A stretch of 64,000 bases of DNA from Aureobasidium sp. EXF-3400. Lineage: Eukaryota > Ascomycota > Dothideomycetes > Dothideales > Saccotheciaceae. The notes beneath the pieces are model-generated. The model ran no database searches. It worked only from the letters and a program-made list of their open reading frames with translations, and was not told the origin of the DNA. Position numbers and translations under genes: made by a program. The first letter of the stretch is position 1. Each line of letters begins with the position of its first letter. The stretch lies in assembly GCA_024195585.1 (NCBI GenBank), contig SWBL01000178.1, forward strand, positions 1 to 64,000, written 5' to 3'. This document shows positions 53,392 to 62,913 of the stretch, piece after piece.

Positions 53392-54373
53392 TCAGATGTT
53401 ACAGCCGTGAGGAGATGCGGCGTAAAGATCAAGCACGCTGGTGCGGTTGAAGTAGCCATCGATGCTGCGGATCTTGAGCACACTGTCTTTGGTAGGGGGG
53501 CCCTGAGCCCAGGCTATTCCTGATGTTAGCACATATACCGGATAAAGTCATAGAATGTTTATCACCGTTTCCGTTCGACCAGTTGTTCCACAGCCAGAAT
53601 CCTGGACTTGTTGGCACTATCTCTGGTGTTAGCTCATATACCGGATATTACCACACAATGGTATTCTTACCATTATCAGTAATGGTCTGAACCAGCTTTC
53701 CGTCAATGAAGAACTGAGCCTTGCCAGGAAGCCAGTCAACACGATACTCGTGGAAAGCAGTAGTTGCATCACTGGGTGCCGAAACTTGATAAGATGAGGG
53801 AGGACTGGTCGGGGAGACTTGTTCGTTGGTCAAGTGAGCGACACCTGGGCTAGAGGTCAGGAACGCAAAGTCGATTTCCTGTGAGTCGTTCGAATAGAAC
53901 GAGAAGCCATGTGTGGTGCCGGGTACGTTCGATATCTTAGCGACGGTGCGAACAGAACCGTAGAGGATGTCATCGTAGGCAGTGGTGAATTGGGCAGACG
54001 AGATGGGGCCCTTAGTTTGGCCACCGGGAACGGTCAGAGTAATTGAAGGGTCGAGAAGTGAGATACCGATGTTGACCAAGTCGAAGCGGCGAGGAAGAGG
54101 AGAATTGCCAGCTTCGACAGTGTAGATAGAAGACACGAGATCCTCGACGATTCCGACACCCTGAGCAATAAGGGTAAGAGGATTGTTCCACGCAAAGTTG
54201 AATCTGGTGGTGAAAAGGCCGACGTTAGGGACCTTGTAGTAGCAGCCACCCATGGTCAGAGATCCGGCAGCCGAAGAAGTATAACGCTTTTCAAGCGACT
54301 GGTCGGCATTGGCGCCTGCTGACATGGCACTGATCGCCATCAAGTAGAGGGCGGTGATCTTGTGAGCGACCAT
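53392..54373 (-). CDS. Secreted GH16-like protein with altered catalytic motif
   Basis: The protein resembles fungal GH16/concanavalin-like glucanases that act on cell-wall beta-glucans. Exons 54373-53671, 53616-53566 and 53519-53392 give 293 residues. A signal peptide (MVAHKITALYLMAISAMSAG) precedes the jelly-roll domain. The active-site motif normally reads E-x-D-x-E; here it is E166-I-D-F-A170, so the nucleophile Glu is kept and the acid/base Glu is Ala (GCG at 53864-53866). The conserved HEYRVDWLPGKAQFFIDG and FWLWNNWSNGN blocks are intact, the latter joined over introns 1 and 2. The two introns share a 25-nt core. The gene is flanked by foldback repeats on both sides. It may be a binding protein rather than an enzyme. 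Confidence 0.85.
53520..53565 (-). other. GH16 intron 2 (introner-like)
   Basis: This 46-nt intron, donor GTGATA, contains the core TATCCGGTATATGTGCTAAC and ends ATCAG. The core matches GH16 intron 1 with two differences over 25 nt. Confidence 0.75.
53617..53670 (-). other. GH16 intron 1 (introner-like)
   Basis: This 54-nt intron, donor GTAAGA, contains TATCCGGTATATGAGCTAAC followed by ACCAG, then eight nucleotides to the acceptor GATAG. The duplicated core includes the branch site. Confidence 0.75.
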
Positions 54374-54924
54374 TTTGAGAAGAGAAGTGGTGCTTTGATT
54401 GGGACTGTCTAAGATGAAGACTTAACGAGTGTACTCCAACCAAGCTGCCTGATGAAGAGCGAAAGGAGCTGCTGATGATAAGTTGGTTTAGGGACGAGTC
54501 CATAAGTTATATTCCTGGCTTGCTGGGTTTCAAGACCCACGCATCCAATAGGCCAATATTGTAGAAGCTCGCTTTTCTGGTTGCACAACCGTCAACGTCG
54601 AAGCCATAACGGCGTCAGTGGTGATTTAACAAGACACATTGGTAGTTCATGGCTAGAATATAGGAAAGATGAGAAAGACGAACCGTAATTAGGGCCAGTC
54701 ACAATCACACAGGGAAGCTGAGTTGAGGGTCTTGTTCGGGGTTGCATGTATACATACCAACTGAACCTTTCGTTGTGACCGAGTCAAGTGCCGGCTGGAA
54801 TGGGCAGGTGAGTTAACGTTGACAACGTCGAATGCTTGGTATGATAGTTCCATGGTTCAAAAAGGTAGGAGTATCTGCCGGCTGATGACGATTGCAGGCT
54901 TTCCGGTGCTTGCTTGAGTGTGTT

Positions 54925-55134
54925 CCTCCATGCAATGTGCGAAAGTATGTAACGCGTATAGCTATAAACATGCACAATACTTTCGAGAAACAGGGGCGTA
55001 TCTAGATATTCTAGGCTCTCTCTAGATAGGTCTCGAGTCTAGAGACCACTGTGCCTTTTCATGGTGGGGACGTCGCTCTGTACTTTCGTGGGAGAAACAT
55101 TGAAGTAAATTGCAGACTTTGGCACACCAGGAGG
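54925..55134 (+). mobile_element. Foldback MITE-like repeat, copy B
   Basis: This 210-bp copy has the clearest ends: TGTGCGAAAGTATGTAA at 54936-54952 against the complement of TTGCAGACTTTGGCACA at 55110-55126 (14 of 17 bases), with CCTCC and GGAGG at the outer edges. Inner palindromes (CTAGATATTCTAG-type around 55001-55030) complete a near-full-length hairpin. It lies about 550 bp upstream of GH16, in inverse orientation to copy A. No open reading frame is present, as for a non-autonomous element. Confidence 0.7.
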
Positions 55135-56945
55135 ATCTTATTCCAACTCTTTGCTAGTCTCATCTGCCAAGAGTATTCCGAGTCAGTATAATGTCGTCGA
55201 TATGGGTCTGCATTGTCGTGAATTATTGATTGCTTGACGGTTTATAGCCCTCGGAATAGAATACCCCGTTGACAAACCGACCGGATGGAGCCCGTCTTCA
55301 TGGTCAGCCATGACAAGATCGCACAGACTCACTGCTACACGGACAATGCTAGCTCTGAAATGGTACAGCCAGAAGCCGGAGACATCTAGTGGGATAATGA
55401 AACGGAAGCGGCACGACTCATGCTTGATCTCACAACAAGCTCGCGAAAGAGCAAGGCAGAGATGGAGATGAGGTTGTTGTCAGTCGAGGGAACTCTCGGC
55501 CGGACCCGTTGCCAAGCCGTGACAAGTGAGCCCGCAAAAAGGTCGTCTTCTGGCTGTTTTCGGAACAGTGATTCTCGACAAAGCTCTGATGCTAGAAAGA
55601 CCATCTCAAGTCTATCGATGGAGTCGATTCTCGACGGAGCTGCGTCAAAGCGATGGTAGAACATGACCAAATGCGACATTTTGGTAGCAGCGACCTACCC
55701 AGGGTTACAGAAATTCCATTGTCTGGACAATGCTTTTTTCCCGCCAACCTCGGGGAACAGTCAACATAAGTGATTGAGTAATATAGCTGCATTGCACAGA
55801 GGGGCAATGTCTTATTGTCACTCGGGTTGACTTGAGTCTTGAGTTGACTTGACATAGACAAATGGTCTAGTTAGCACGGCTTGCTTATCCCGAGCAAGCC
55901 GGCCTACGACAACAAACCTTCGGTCGTGCGTATATGCATTTGTGTGGTTGGGACATGTGTGGTGTGGCACCGAATCTACCACATGCCAGATGTATGGTAC
56001 GCGACATGCATCTCAATGGCAGCAGCTCAGACGCTGGTTGGTTTCTCAACAGGCTGCAGACAAGATGTTTCCGTCATAGTAATGTACGAGTTGCAGCAAT
56101 TCATATCAACCCCTCAGAAGCAGTGTTGTGTTGCGGGTCGACGGGCGGATGCAGTTCTTTTGATCATTCGATACGACTTGAAACTCTGGATAGACGGACG
56201 ACAGTGGCACAGTAAGATTTGTAGACCCATCCGTGTTACAGACTGATTTACGGATCTGGATATCCCAGCATCCCCGTAGGCGGTGGACGATCTGGGCAAG
56301 GTGTCGGTACTGCGTGGATACAATGGCGGCGGAGAGTCGACCGAGCTGGCAGCATGCCAACATCTGATGTTCACATGCTTGCTGGGAAATGCTGAGGAGA
56401 TCATCAACGGTGCCGAAAGGCAGATACGCGACTTGATCCGACATCAGAAGAGGAATGGAAGCGAATCAGATGTCGCCATCAGAAGCTTTGCCCTACTGTT
56501 ATCTCGAAGGAATGGAAGAGGCATGAGCGTAAACGAGAGTGCAGAGGGGAAATGCGCGCATACGCACTGCAGGAGCAGTACCTGGAGGCGGCGTGGTTAG
56601 CTGTCAAACCTGGCACAACATGCGTCGTGCAGTGGTTGCAGGAACAAATCGGTTGGTCGAAGCGCGGGGAGAAGTGTTGAATTTCCAAGGTTCACATGCA
56701 AAATCACATGCGACCGACTGGAATTCAGGGAATGACATCGTTACGCTTGCAAGCTTGCGCGAGAAGGAGCACTGCAGCTGAGCTATTAGCTCGACATAAC
56801 ACAACCAGAATGCCTGTTCCTCTTGCCCATTTCACTGCTCCCCGTTCACTTTTCGATCCCTCTTGACCTCTTATCACAATCTGTCACCTCGCCAGGAACC
56901 AGCAGCCATTGAACATCTACAATTCTAGAAGACAGCATCCTCACA

Positions 56946-57035
56946 GTATGTCTTTCACGTTTGCTCACTTTCACCTAATCCAAAGTTTCTCTGCGCTGGT
57001 TTACTAGTCGCTCCATCGTCTCTGTCTATCTGCAG
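56946..57035 (+). other. Possible 5'-leader intron of CAP20
   Basis: GTATGT at 56946 and a pyrimidine-rich TCTGCAG ending at 57035 define a plausible 90-nt intron, 40 bp before the CAP20 start. It would not change the protein. Confidence 0.4.
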
Positions 57036-57074
57036 TAACTCTTCAACTGACCATCTATCATCAGCAACACTCCA

Positions 57075-57813
57075 ATGCCTCACGCAGAAAGCGACATGTC
57101 CAGCCCAGTCACTAACGGTGACAAGCCTCACTCACAATTCTTCTCGGTATGCTCGCTATCTAGCATCATCTTGTGATTTTCTCACTAACCAAACCTAGCA
57201 TCTGAAGTCTTACCCCGTCGTCAACGATGGTGTTGAGACATTCATGAACAACCCTTACGGAGCAAAGTCTCTCGACATTGCCGATGCTGCATACACCAAG
57301 CTCGGAAAGCCCGTCATGCCCTACCTGAGAACTCCCTACTCATATGCCGCACCCTATGTGGCCAAGGCCGACAGTCTGGCCGACAAGGGACTGGAGCAGG
57401 TCGACACCCGCTTCCCCATCGTCAGAGAAGACACTGTCACCATCAAGGACACAGTCGTGAACTACGCTTTCCTCCCTCTCAAAGTCGCCGATGAGGGCCG
57501 CACATACCTGATGAACACCTGGGAGGATCAGTACAACAAGACGGCAGCTCGCAACAACCGTGGCAATGGCTTGAGCACCAGCTTCCTGGCCATCATCTCG
57601 ACCCAGCTCAAGATTGCTGCTGATAGTGTCAACCTCATTGCTGACTGGTTCGGACCCAAGACTGAGGAGGCCAAGCAGAGAAGCGACTCACTGTTCAGTA
57701 GCCTGTACAACAAGGCCGCATCTTACGGAGAACAGGCCAAGAAGAAGGCTAACGACGCCGGCGACAAGGCTGAGACATACGCCGAAAAGGCGCAGGAAAA
57801 GTCAGAATACTGA
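57075..57813 (+). CDS. CAP20: CAP20-like fungal perilipin
   Basis: CAP20/MPL1 proteins coat lipid droplets in filamentous fungi and, in plant pathogens, support appressorium turgor. Exons 57075-57146 and 57199-57813 give 228 residues. The start MPHAESDMSSPVTNGDKPHS joins to HLKSYPVVNDGVETF, and the perilipin blocks NPYGAKSLDIAD, PYVAKADSLADKGL and RFPIVREDT follow in family order. The C-terminal 40 residues are Lys/Ala/Glu-rich and should form an amphipathic helix. No signal peptide or membrane helix is present, as expected for a lipid-droplet protein. The family also occurs in saprophytes, so a plant-associated lifestyle does not follow. Confidence 0.93.
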
Positions 57814-58602
57814 TGATGTCCACACACAAGACGCGCTCTGTTTCTGATACCCCTTTCAGTCTTCCCGAACCTCACCACGAATACCCTTGGACCTATGACG
57901 GAGTCCAGAATGACAAGGAAACGTCGATGACTTGATGCTGTCCACGGAAAAGCCATGATGGACCTTGTTACATTCCTTTAGGCAATTGCTTCATTCTCAT
58001 GTATGTACTGTATCGTTCATAGAAGCTTCAGGTCCAAAACTTGAAAGCTCAATCAACTACACGATCCTCATTTACAACCATCTCGTGCACGCTACTTAGT
58101 GCTGAAGTAATGATTTGAGCCAGTGCATTGTTGCCTGCGTTCACATTTTCTCTCGGAAAGCATATCTCGCCGATGCAACGACAAGCAGTGATGATATAGT
58201 TGTCGAGTCATGTAAAACCAATTGGTTTGAGGATCGATGATGTCTGGAAGGGTAGATACAATTGGTATCGGCGATAAAGAAGTGTTGACAGTACATTGCA
58301 GTACGTGTCAGGGTGATGACCATAACAAGAATGTGCGACAGGGTCGCCCCTGATGTCTGAAAAGATGTTCGAATATCGGTATGATAGAGCATGTGTCAGT
58401 ACGCGCAAAGGCTTGTGATTTCAAATAGCAACAGAGAGGGTCGAAAGTAATCGAGTACGGCATGAAGACAGAGTGAAGCGCAAACGGAAATCAGCCAGTG
58501 GATTGGCATGTGAGGCGGGCCGATAAAGCGGGCTTTGTTGATTGTTGGCGATTGACATGAATGGCTTGTCGATTGTAAAAAACAACTCACAAAGATGCGG
58601 TG
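57814..58602. other. Spacer between CAP20 and MAD1
   Basis: This 789-bp spacer between two plus-strand genes holds the CAP20 3' UTR and the MAD1 promoter. It is AT-rich, with no convincing coding sequence. Confidence 0.45.
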
Positions 58603-60797
58603 ATGGCAAGGAACGCAATTCAACCGAGTTTCGACTTCTTTACGGGAGAGGAGCGCTCGCCGCCGCGACAAGCGCTGCGCGAGACGTTCCGCCAGTCTAC
58701 TGCCACAGTCGCGCGTTCTGGTGCGTGTTGCGAAGTCACTAGAAGCAGCCATGAAGCTGACCACGCAGAGCAGACATGGCCAATGAGTCCTTACGCGCTC
58801 AGCTAAATACATTACAATACGAACTCGATTCACTCAAACAGGAAAAAGAGCTCACCGCCCTCCAACAAGCGAGCGACATTCGCGATGCCGAACAGCGCGC
58901 AGACCGTGACTTCCAGAGAGCCCACGTTGCAGAGACGGCCGCACAACAGAGCGCCAAAAAGCTAGACCATTTGACTCGTGAATTGAACGACGCCGAGAAC
59001 CGACACACCAACGACAAGATCCAGCTGGAACGCAAGATACGAACACTACAGGATGACAACCAGAGCCTAAGAGAGGATCTCGAGGATGCCGAGTCGCGTC
59101 TCTCATCCGCCGAAAGAGAACACAAGCATGCCCTCAATGATCTCGAAGCAAGACACATAGCCCTGCAGGCTTCATTCGAAGAAGCCCAAAGAGATCTGGA
59201 GTCAAAAGTCTCAAATCTGCAGTCTACACAACAGCGTTTGTCGCAACGCGAGTCCGAAACTGGCAATCTTGAGAACGAGATACTGCGACTCAAAGCTCAA
59301 ACTGGCGACTCGGAGACCCTGGCCATCATCAAGCGCGAGCTTTCCGACCAAGTAGCTCACATCAAGAGACTGGAATCCACCAATCGCGAACAATCAAATG
59401 ACCTCAAACAACTGCGTAAAACACACAAAAGCGTCGAAATCGTTCAAGAAGAGAAGCGTGCTCTGGAGCAAAAACTCCGCGCTATGGATGATCTGCGCAA
59501 AGAGCTGGCAGAGGCTCAATTGCAGAAGCAAATTCTGGAAGATGAAAGACGCAGCTGGTCGAGCTACCTGGAGAGTGAGGCTGCTGGAAGGGAAGAGATG
59601 GCCTTTGAATCTCCCGAGGACATGGCCAAGGCATTTGTCAACGAACGCATGGAAAGGATCAATCTTATCGAGAAGCTGGGCACCATACAACCTGAGCTCA
59701 CCGTGCGCGATGCTAATATCAAGACGCTGGAAGATGAGAAGGTTCAACTTCGCGCCGAAATTGAGAAGCTGAAGGAAGGTGCGGGCAATGCATCGACCAC
59801 TGCAGCTCCTGTAGACGCCAAAGCTCGTGCACGATTGGAACGTCAAAAGAATCTGGCAATCAAGGAGGTTGAGTACCTACGAGCACAGATGAAGGCATTC
59901 GAAGCCGAAGAGAACGAGTTTTCACCAGAAACTTCGAATCAAGAAGAGAACAAGCGTATACAGGAGCTCGAGACGCTTATCGATCAGTATCGCTCCGAAG
60001 TTGAGAACTTGGCTGCGGAAATGAAGCAGTTGGAAAGCAGCACCCCTGCTGCGCCGACTCAAAGTCTGAAACGTCCACACCCAGAGGAGTCGGACGAGCG
60101 ACTAGGCGAGTTGCGCCGTAAGACACGCACACTCCAAGACGACCTTACAGCACTACAAACCCGCTATTCGACCACCGAGACCGAGCTAAAGGCCAAGACC
60201 AGCCAGCTAAATGCTCTGCGCGAGGCTTCACGCACAAGAGTGCTCGAGCTACGCGACAACCCAACTGCCCAAGCCGAGGCCATCAAAATGACGACTCTCC
60301 GCACCTTGAAAGAGGAAAACGCAGCACTACTCGAACAGCTCGAAGGACGACCAAACGGCGCAACAAAAGTCGTTCCCATCAGCACACTCGACCACGCCCG
60401 CCTGCAAATGAGCGAACTCGAAGCCACAATCGCTCAACGCGACAAGAAACAACAACGCCTAAAAACGATCTGGTCCGCCAAATTCCTCGAGTTCGCCGAA
60501 GCAGTCGCGGCAACATTGGGCTGGAAAGTAGTTTTCCAGCCAAATGGTCGTTTCAAGGTTACTTCAATCTTGTACCCAACATCCATCAACAAGGATGGCG
60601 AGGAAGAAGAAAACTCTATCCTTTTCGACGGCGAGAAGGGAACTATGAAGGTATCGGGTGGTACGGAAAGTGTGTTTGCCAACGAAATACGACCGCTCAT
60701 AGAGTTCTGGGTCGATGGAAGAAAGGAGATCCCTTGTTTCCTGGCCGCGTGCACGTTGGAGTTTTATGACAAGACGACCAGAGCTGCCGAGATTTAA
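58603..60797 (+). CDS. MAD1: Spindle assembly checkpoint protein MAD1
   Basis: MAD1 recruits MAD2 to unattached kinetochores and nuclear pores for checkpoint signalling. Exons 58603-58720 and 58771-60797 give 714 residues; an acceptor three nucleotides later (58774) would give 713. Exon 1 adds the fungal N-terminal signature QPSFDFFTGEE. Long coiled coils fill about 45-580. The C-terminal domain has the conserved RLK (BUB1-contacting) motif in QQRLKTIWSAKFLEF and the globular end LGWKVVFQPNGRFKV. A second possible start is the ATG at 58776, which would drop exon 1 and the conserved FDFFTGE segment; the spliced form is preferred. RBR follows on the same strand. Confidence 0.9.
58721..58770 (+). 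other. MAD1 intron with tandem acceptor
   Basis: Donor GTGCGT, branch-like GCTGAC, acceptor region CGCAGAGCAG. Two acceptors three nucleotides apart (after 58770 and after 58773) both keep the frame, a NAGNAG arrangement that would add or drop one alanine. Confidence 0.6.
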
Positions 60798-61285
60798 GGA
60801 CTTTGGATCTTATAATCAGTGCAGTGTTAATCTACCCATTTTTATATCCTACTTGTTGAATCTCTCATTCAGTTTTCTTGTCGATGAATAGACTGCAATC
60901 AGGAAGAGCTGTTCTGAAGCTGGCCGCGTACTGCTCAAAGCCATGTCGATTTCTTTGTTTGAAGCCTCGACTTTCGACGCAAGTTGCGGTCTTTGTCTGC
61001 TTTAATCTCCAGTCCGAAAACGCTTCGACATTCCTCGGGCTATCGTTTCTTTGTGCTGAATTTCAGCCTTGGGGGTCTTCAAAGGTTCTCAAGGAAATGA
61101 ACCGTTAGGATACTCTATTACTCAAAGACAGGACCCCAGCAGATACACCCACAAAGCAGCACAGTAGCTATCTTTGATTAGCAAAAACCTCCTTGTATAA
61201 CCTATCTTTGAGTTACATACTCTCATACTTCTACCGATTTTGAGCACCACCGCAAACGACCATCTGTATTCACATATTCCACGCC
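60798..61285. other. Spacer between MAD1 and RBR gene
   Basis: This 488-bp spacer holds the MAD1 3' UTR and the RBR promoter. No gene, tRNA or long repeat was seen. Confidence 0.5.
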
Positions 61286-62296
61286 ATGGACGCCGAGACG
61301 ACGAAAGATTGCGACATTTGCTTGTCCACATTACCCATTCAAACCATCTTGACATGGGATTGTTCGCAATGCAACTGGTGTTTCGAATGCATAACCTCCG
61401 GCATAACCTCCTCACCCCAAAAATCAGACTGGCCACAAAACTGGTGCGGACACGACCATCCCACTCCAATCCCTTTGAAAAGCATACTCGAAAAAGCCAA
61501 AAAGCACATACCTCCTCACACATACACAAAATGGTATGAAAAGCTAGAGCAATGGAGTCAAATAAAATGTCCCCATTGCTGTCGATGGACCCACTCAGAT
61601 CATGTTACAGAAGGAAGGATATTAGACTGTCCAACTTGCTGCAAAAGCGTCTGTATCGAGTGTTCAAAGTTGGCTCATGAGGGTCAATGCAAAAGGACGA
61701 GAAAGGAAGACCTTAGAGCAGTGATGAATGCACTAAAACATGAAGGTGCTGCCATGTGTCCCAAGTGCGAGTTTGTCGCCGGACGTGCGAAAGATGGTTG
61801 CAACCAGATCACCTGTCCTAAACCCTGTTCGCAAGCTTTCTGCTTCAAATGTTCCAGAGACTGGAAACTTTGCAGAGGATTGTGCAAGGGCCACGGTGCC
61901 ACGGAAGTTCTGGAGCAAGCGGCGGAGGAGCAGAGTCCGGTCATAGCTAATTACTCCCTTGTGGAGGCCGTGGGCCAAAATCCTACAGTTGAGCGAAAAG
62001 CGGATGAAGAGGCCCAACTTGATGAGAACCAGACCAAGAAACGCGCTCCTTCTCCGGACCGGTTGTTTGAGAGGTTCACCAAAAGGGCCAAAACAGAGAT
62101 CGTCGAGGACGAGGAGGACAAGGACATCGATCTTGAAGCGATATTGGACGCCAGCGACGATGAGGAGGACAAAGTCGTTCACGACGATGACAATGAAGAA
62201 GCCGGATTTGAATTCGAGGATGAGGAGGACGAGTATGGATCTGACGATGGCGAGGATGGAGAGGACGATGAGGTGGACGAGGATGAAGAGTATTAA
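61286..62296 (+). CDS. RBR-type E3 ubiquitin ligase
   Basis: The protein is an RING-between-RING ligase, which passes ubiquitin through a cysteine thioester. The intronless frame gives 336 residues. RING1 occupies about 9-60 (CDICLSTLP, CSQCNWCFEC, CGHDH), the IBR about 95-135 (CPHCCRW...CPTCCKSVCIEC) and RING2 about 153-195 (CPKCEFVAGRAKDGCNQITC) with the likely catalytic Cys in DGCNQ. RING2 ends FCFKC. From about 245 the protein is highly acidic, ending in a long D/E-rich tail (EDEEDEYGSDDGEDGEDDEV). There is no UBL or UBA domain, so it is neither parkin nor Ariadne in form. Its substrate is unknown. Confidence 0.85.
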   Translation: MDAETTKDCDICLSTLPIQTILTWDCSQCNWCFECITSGITSSPQKSDWPQNWCGHDHPTPIPLKSILEKAKKHIPPHTYTKWYEKLEQWSQIKCPHCCRWTHSDHVTEGRILDCPTCCKSVCIECSKLAHEGQCKRTRKEDLRAVMNALKHEGAAMCPKCEFVAGRAKDGCNQITCPKPCSQAFCFKCSRDWKLCRGLCKGHGATEVLEQAAEEQSPVIANYSLVEAVGQNPTVERKADEEAQLDENQTKKRAPSPDRLFERFTKRAKTEIVEDEEDKDIDLEAILDASDDEEDKVVHDDDNEEAGFEFEDEEDEYGSDDGEDGEDDEVDEDEEY

Positions 62297-62381
62297 ATCT
62301 GTTGTGGCACAAATGAACGACAGCTTCTCGCTGTGCCTTCCTACTCGGTGAATTCTCGTCTTCACTGTGCCTTCCTCTTTA

Positions 62382-62436
62382 CTATACTTACTTCTTCGCT
62401 ATACCTACTTCTTCACTATAACCTCCTCTTTACTGC
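62382..62436 (+). repeat. Short pyrimidine-rich tandem repeat
   Basis: About three imperfect units of roughly 19 bp of the form CTTCTTCNCTATACCTA occur in a row just before the foldback repeat, in the RBR 3' flank. Confidence 0.45.
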
Positions 62437-62441
62437 TTTCT

Positions 62442-62651
62442 CCCTGTGTGTAAAGATTCATCACGCGTAGAGCTACAGAAGTGCATGATACTTTTGAGAA
62501 ACGTGATAGTATGTATCCATCGGAAGGCGAGATGATCTAGGCTCTCTTTAGGTGCGTCTTCAACCTAGAAACCATCATACCTTTTTATAGCGAGCACGTG
62601 GCTTAATCATCGTCAGAGAAGCGCAGGAGTTACAGGCTTCGACAAACGGGA
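62442..62651 (+). mobile_element. Foldback MITE-like repeat, copy C
   Basis: This copy of about 210 bp carries the family's left arm (GCATGATACTTTTGAGAAAC), the central CTAGGCTCTC motif, the right arm with CTAGAAACCATCATACC and the right end ACAGGCTTCGACAAACGGG. Its outer inverted repeat is weaker than in copies B and D. It begins about 145 bp after the RBR stop. Confidence 0.6.
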
Positions 62652-62913
62652 TGATTGTTCTAGTACTGCTCATCTGAGAAAGGAAAGCATGCCCGACCCA
62701 TACTTATGAGCCTGCTTAAATGTCAACTTCCACACATTTTAGCCGTCAATTGCATTAACATCGTGTGATTGATCGTTCTAACTCTAAGAGGAATAAGGTC
62801 GTGTATACCATGAGAAACCCAAAAAAACGCCCTGCAATGCAACGCACCAACCCAATGCAACGCCTCCAAAAACCGTTGTACCGCGCTTTGATGCAATATA
62901 CCAGCTATTGACT

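Larger units (their letters stand above)
54374..57074. other. 2.7-kb gene-poor spacer between GH16 and CAP20
   Basis: This divergent spacer holds a full copy of the foldback repeat at 54925-55134 and, near its right end, a likely 5'-leader intron of CAP20. Frames of up to 121 codons occur on both strands around 55386-56804 but none shows motifs, a signal peptide or a splice-linked extension that I recognise. A diverged transposon, orphan gene or non-coding RNA is possible. Confidence 0.4.
62297..62913. other. Convergent spacer between RBR gene and rhodopsin-domain gene
   Basis: This 617-bp spacer holds a small pyrimidine-rich tandem repeat (62382-62436) and a copy of the foldback repeat (62442-62651). 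No coding sequence is supported. Confidence 0.5.
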
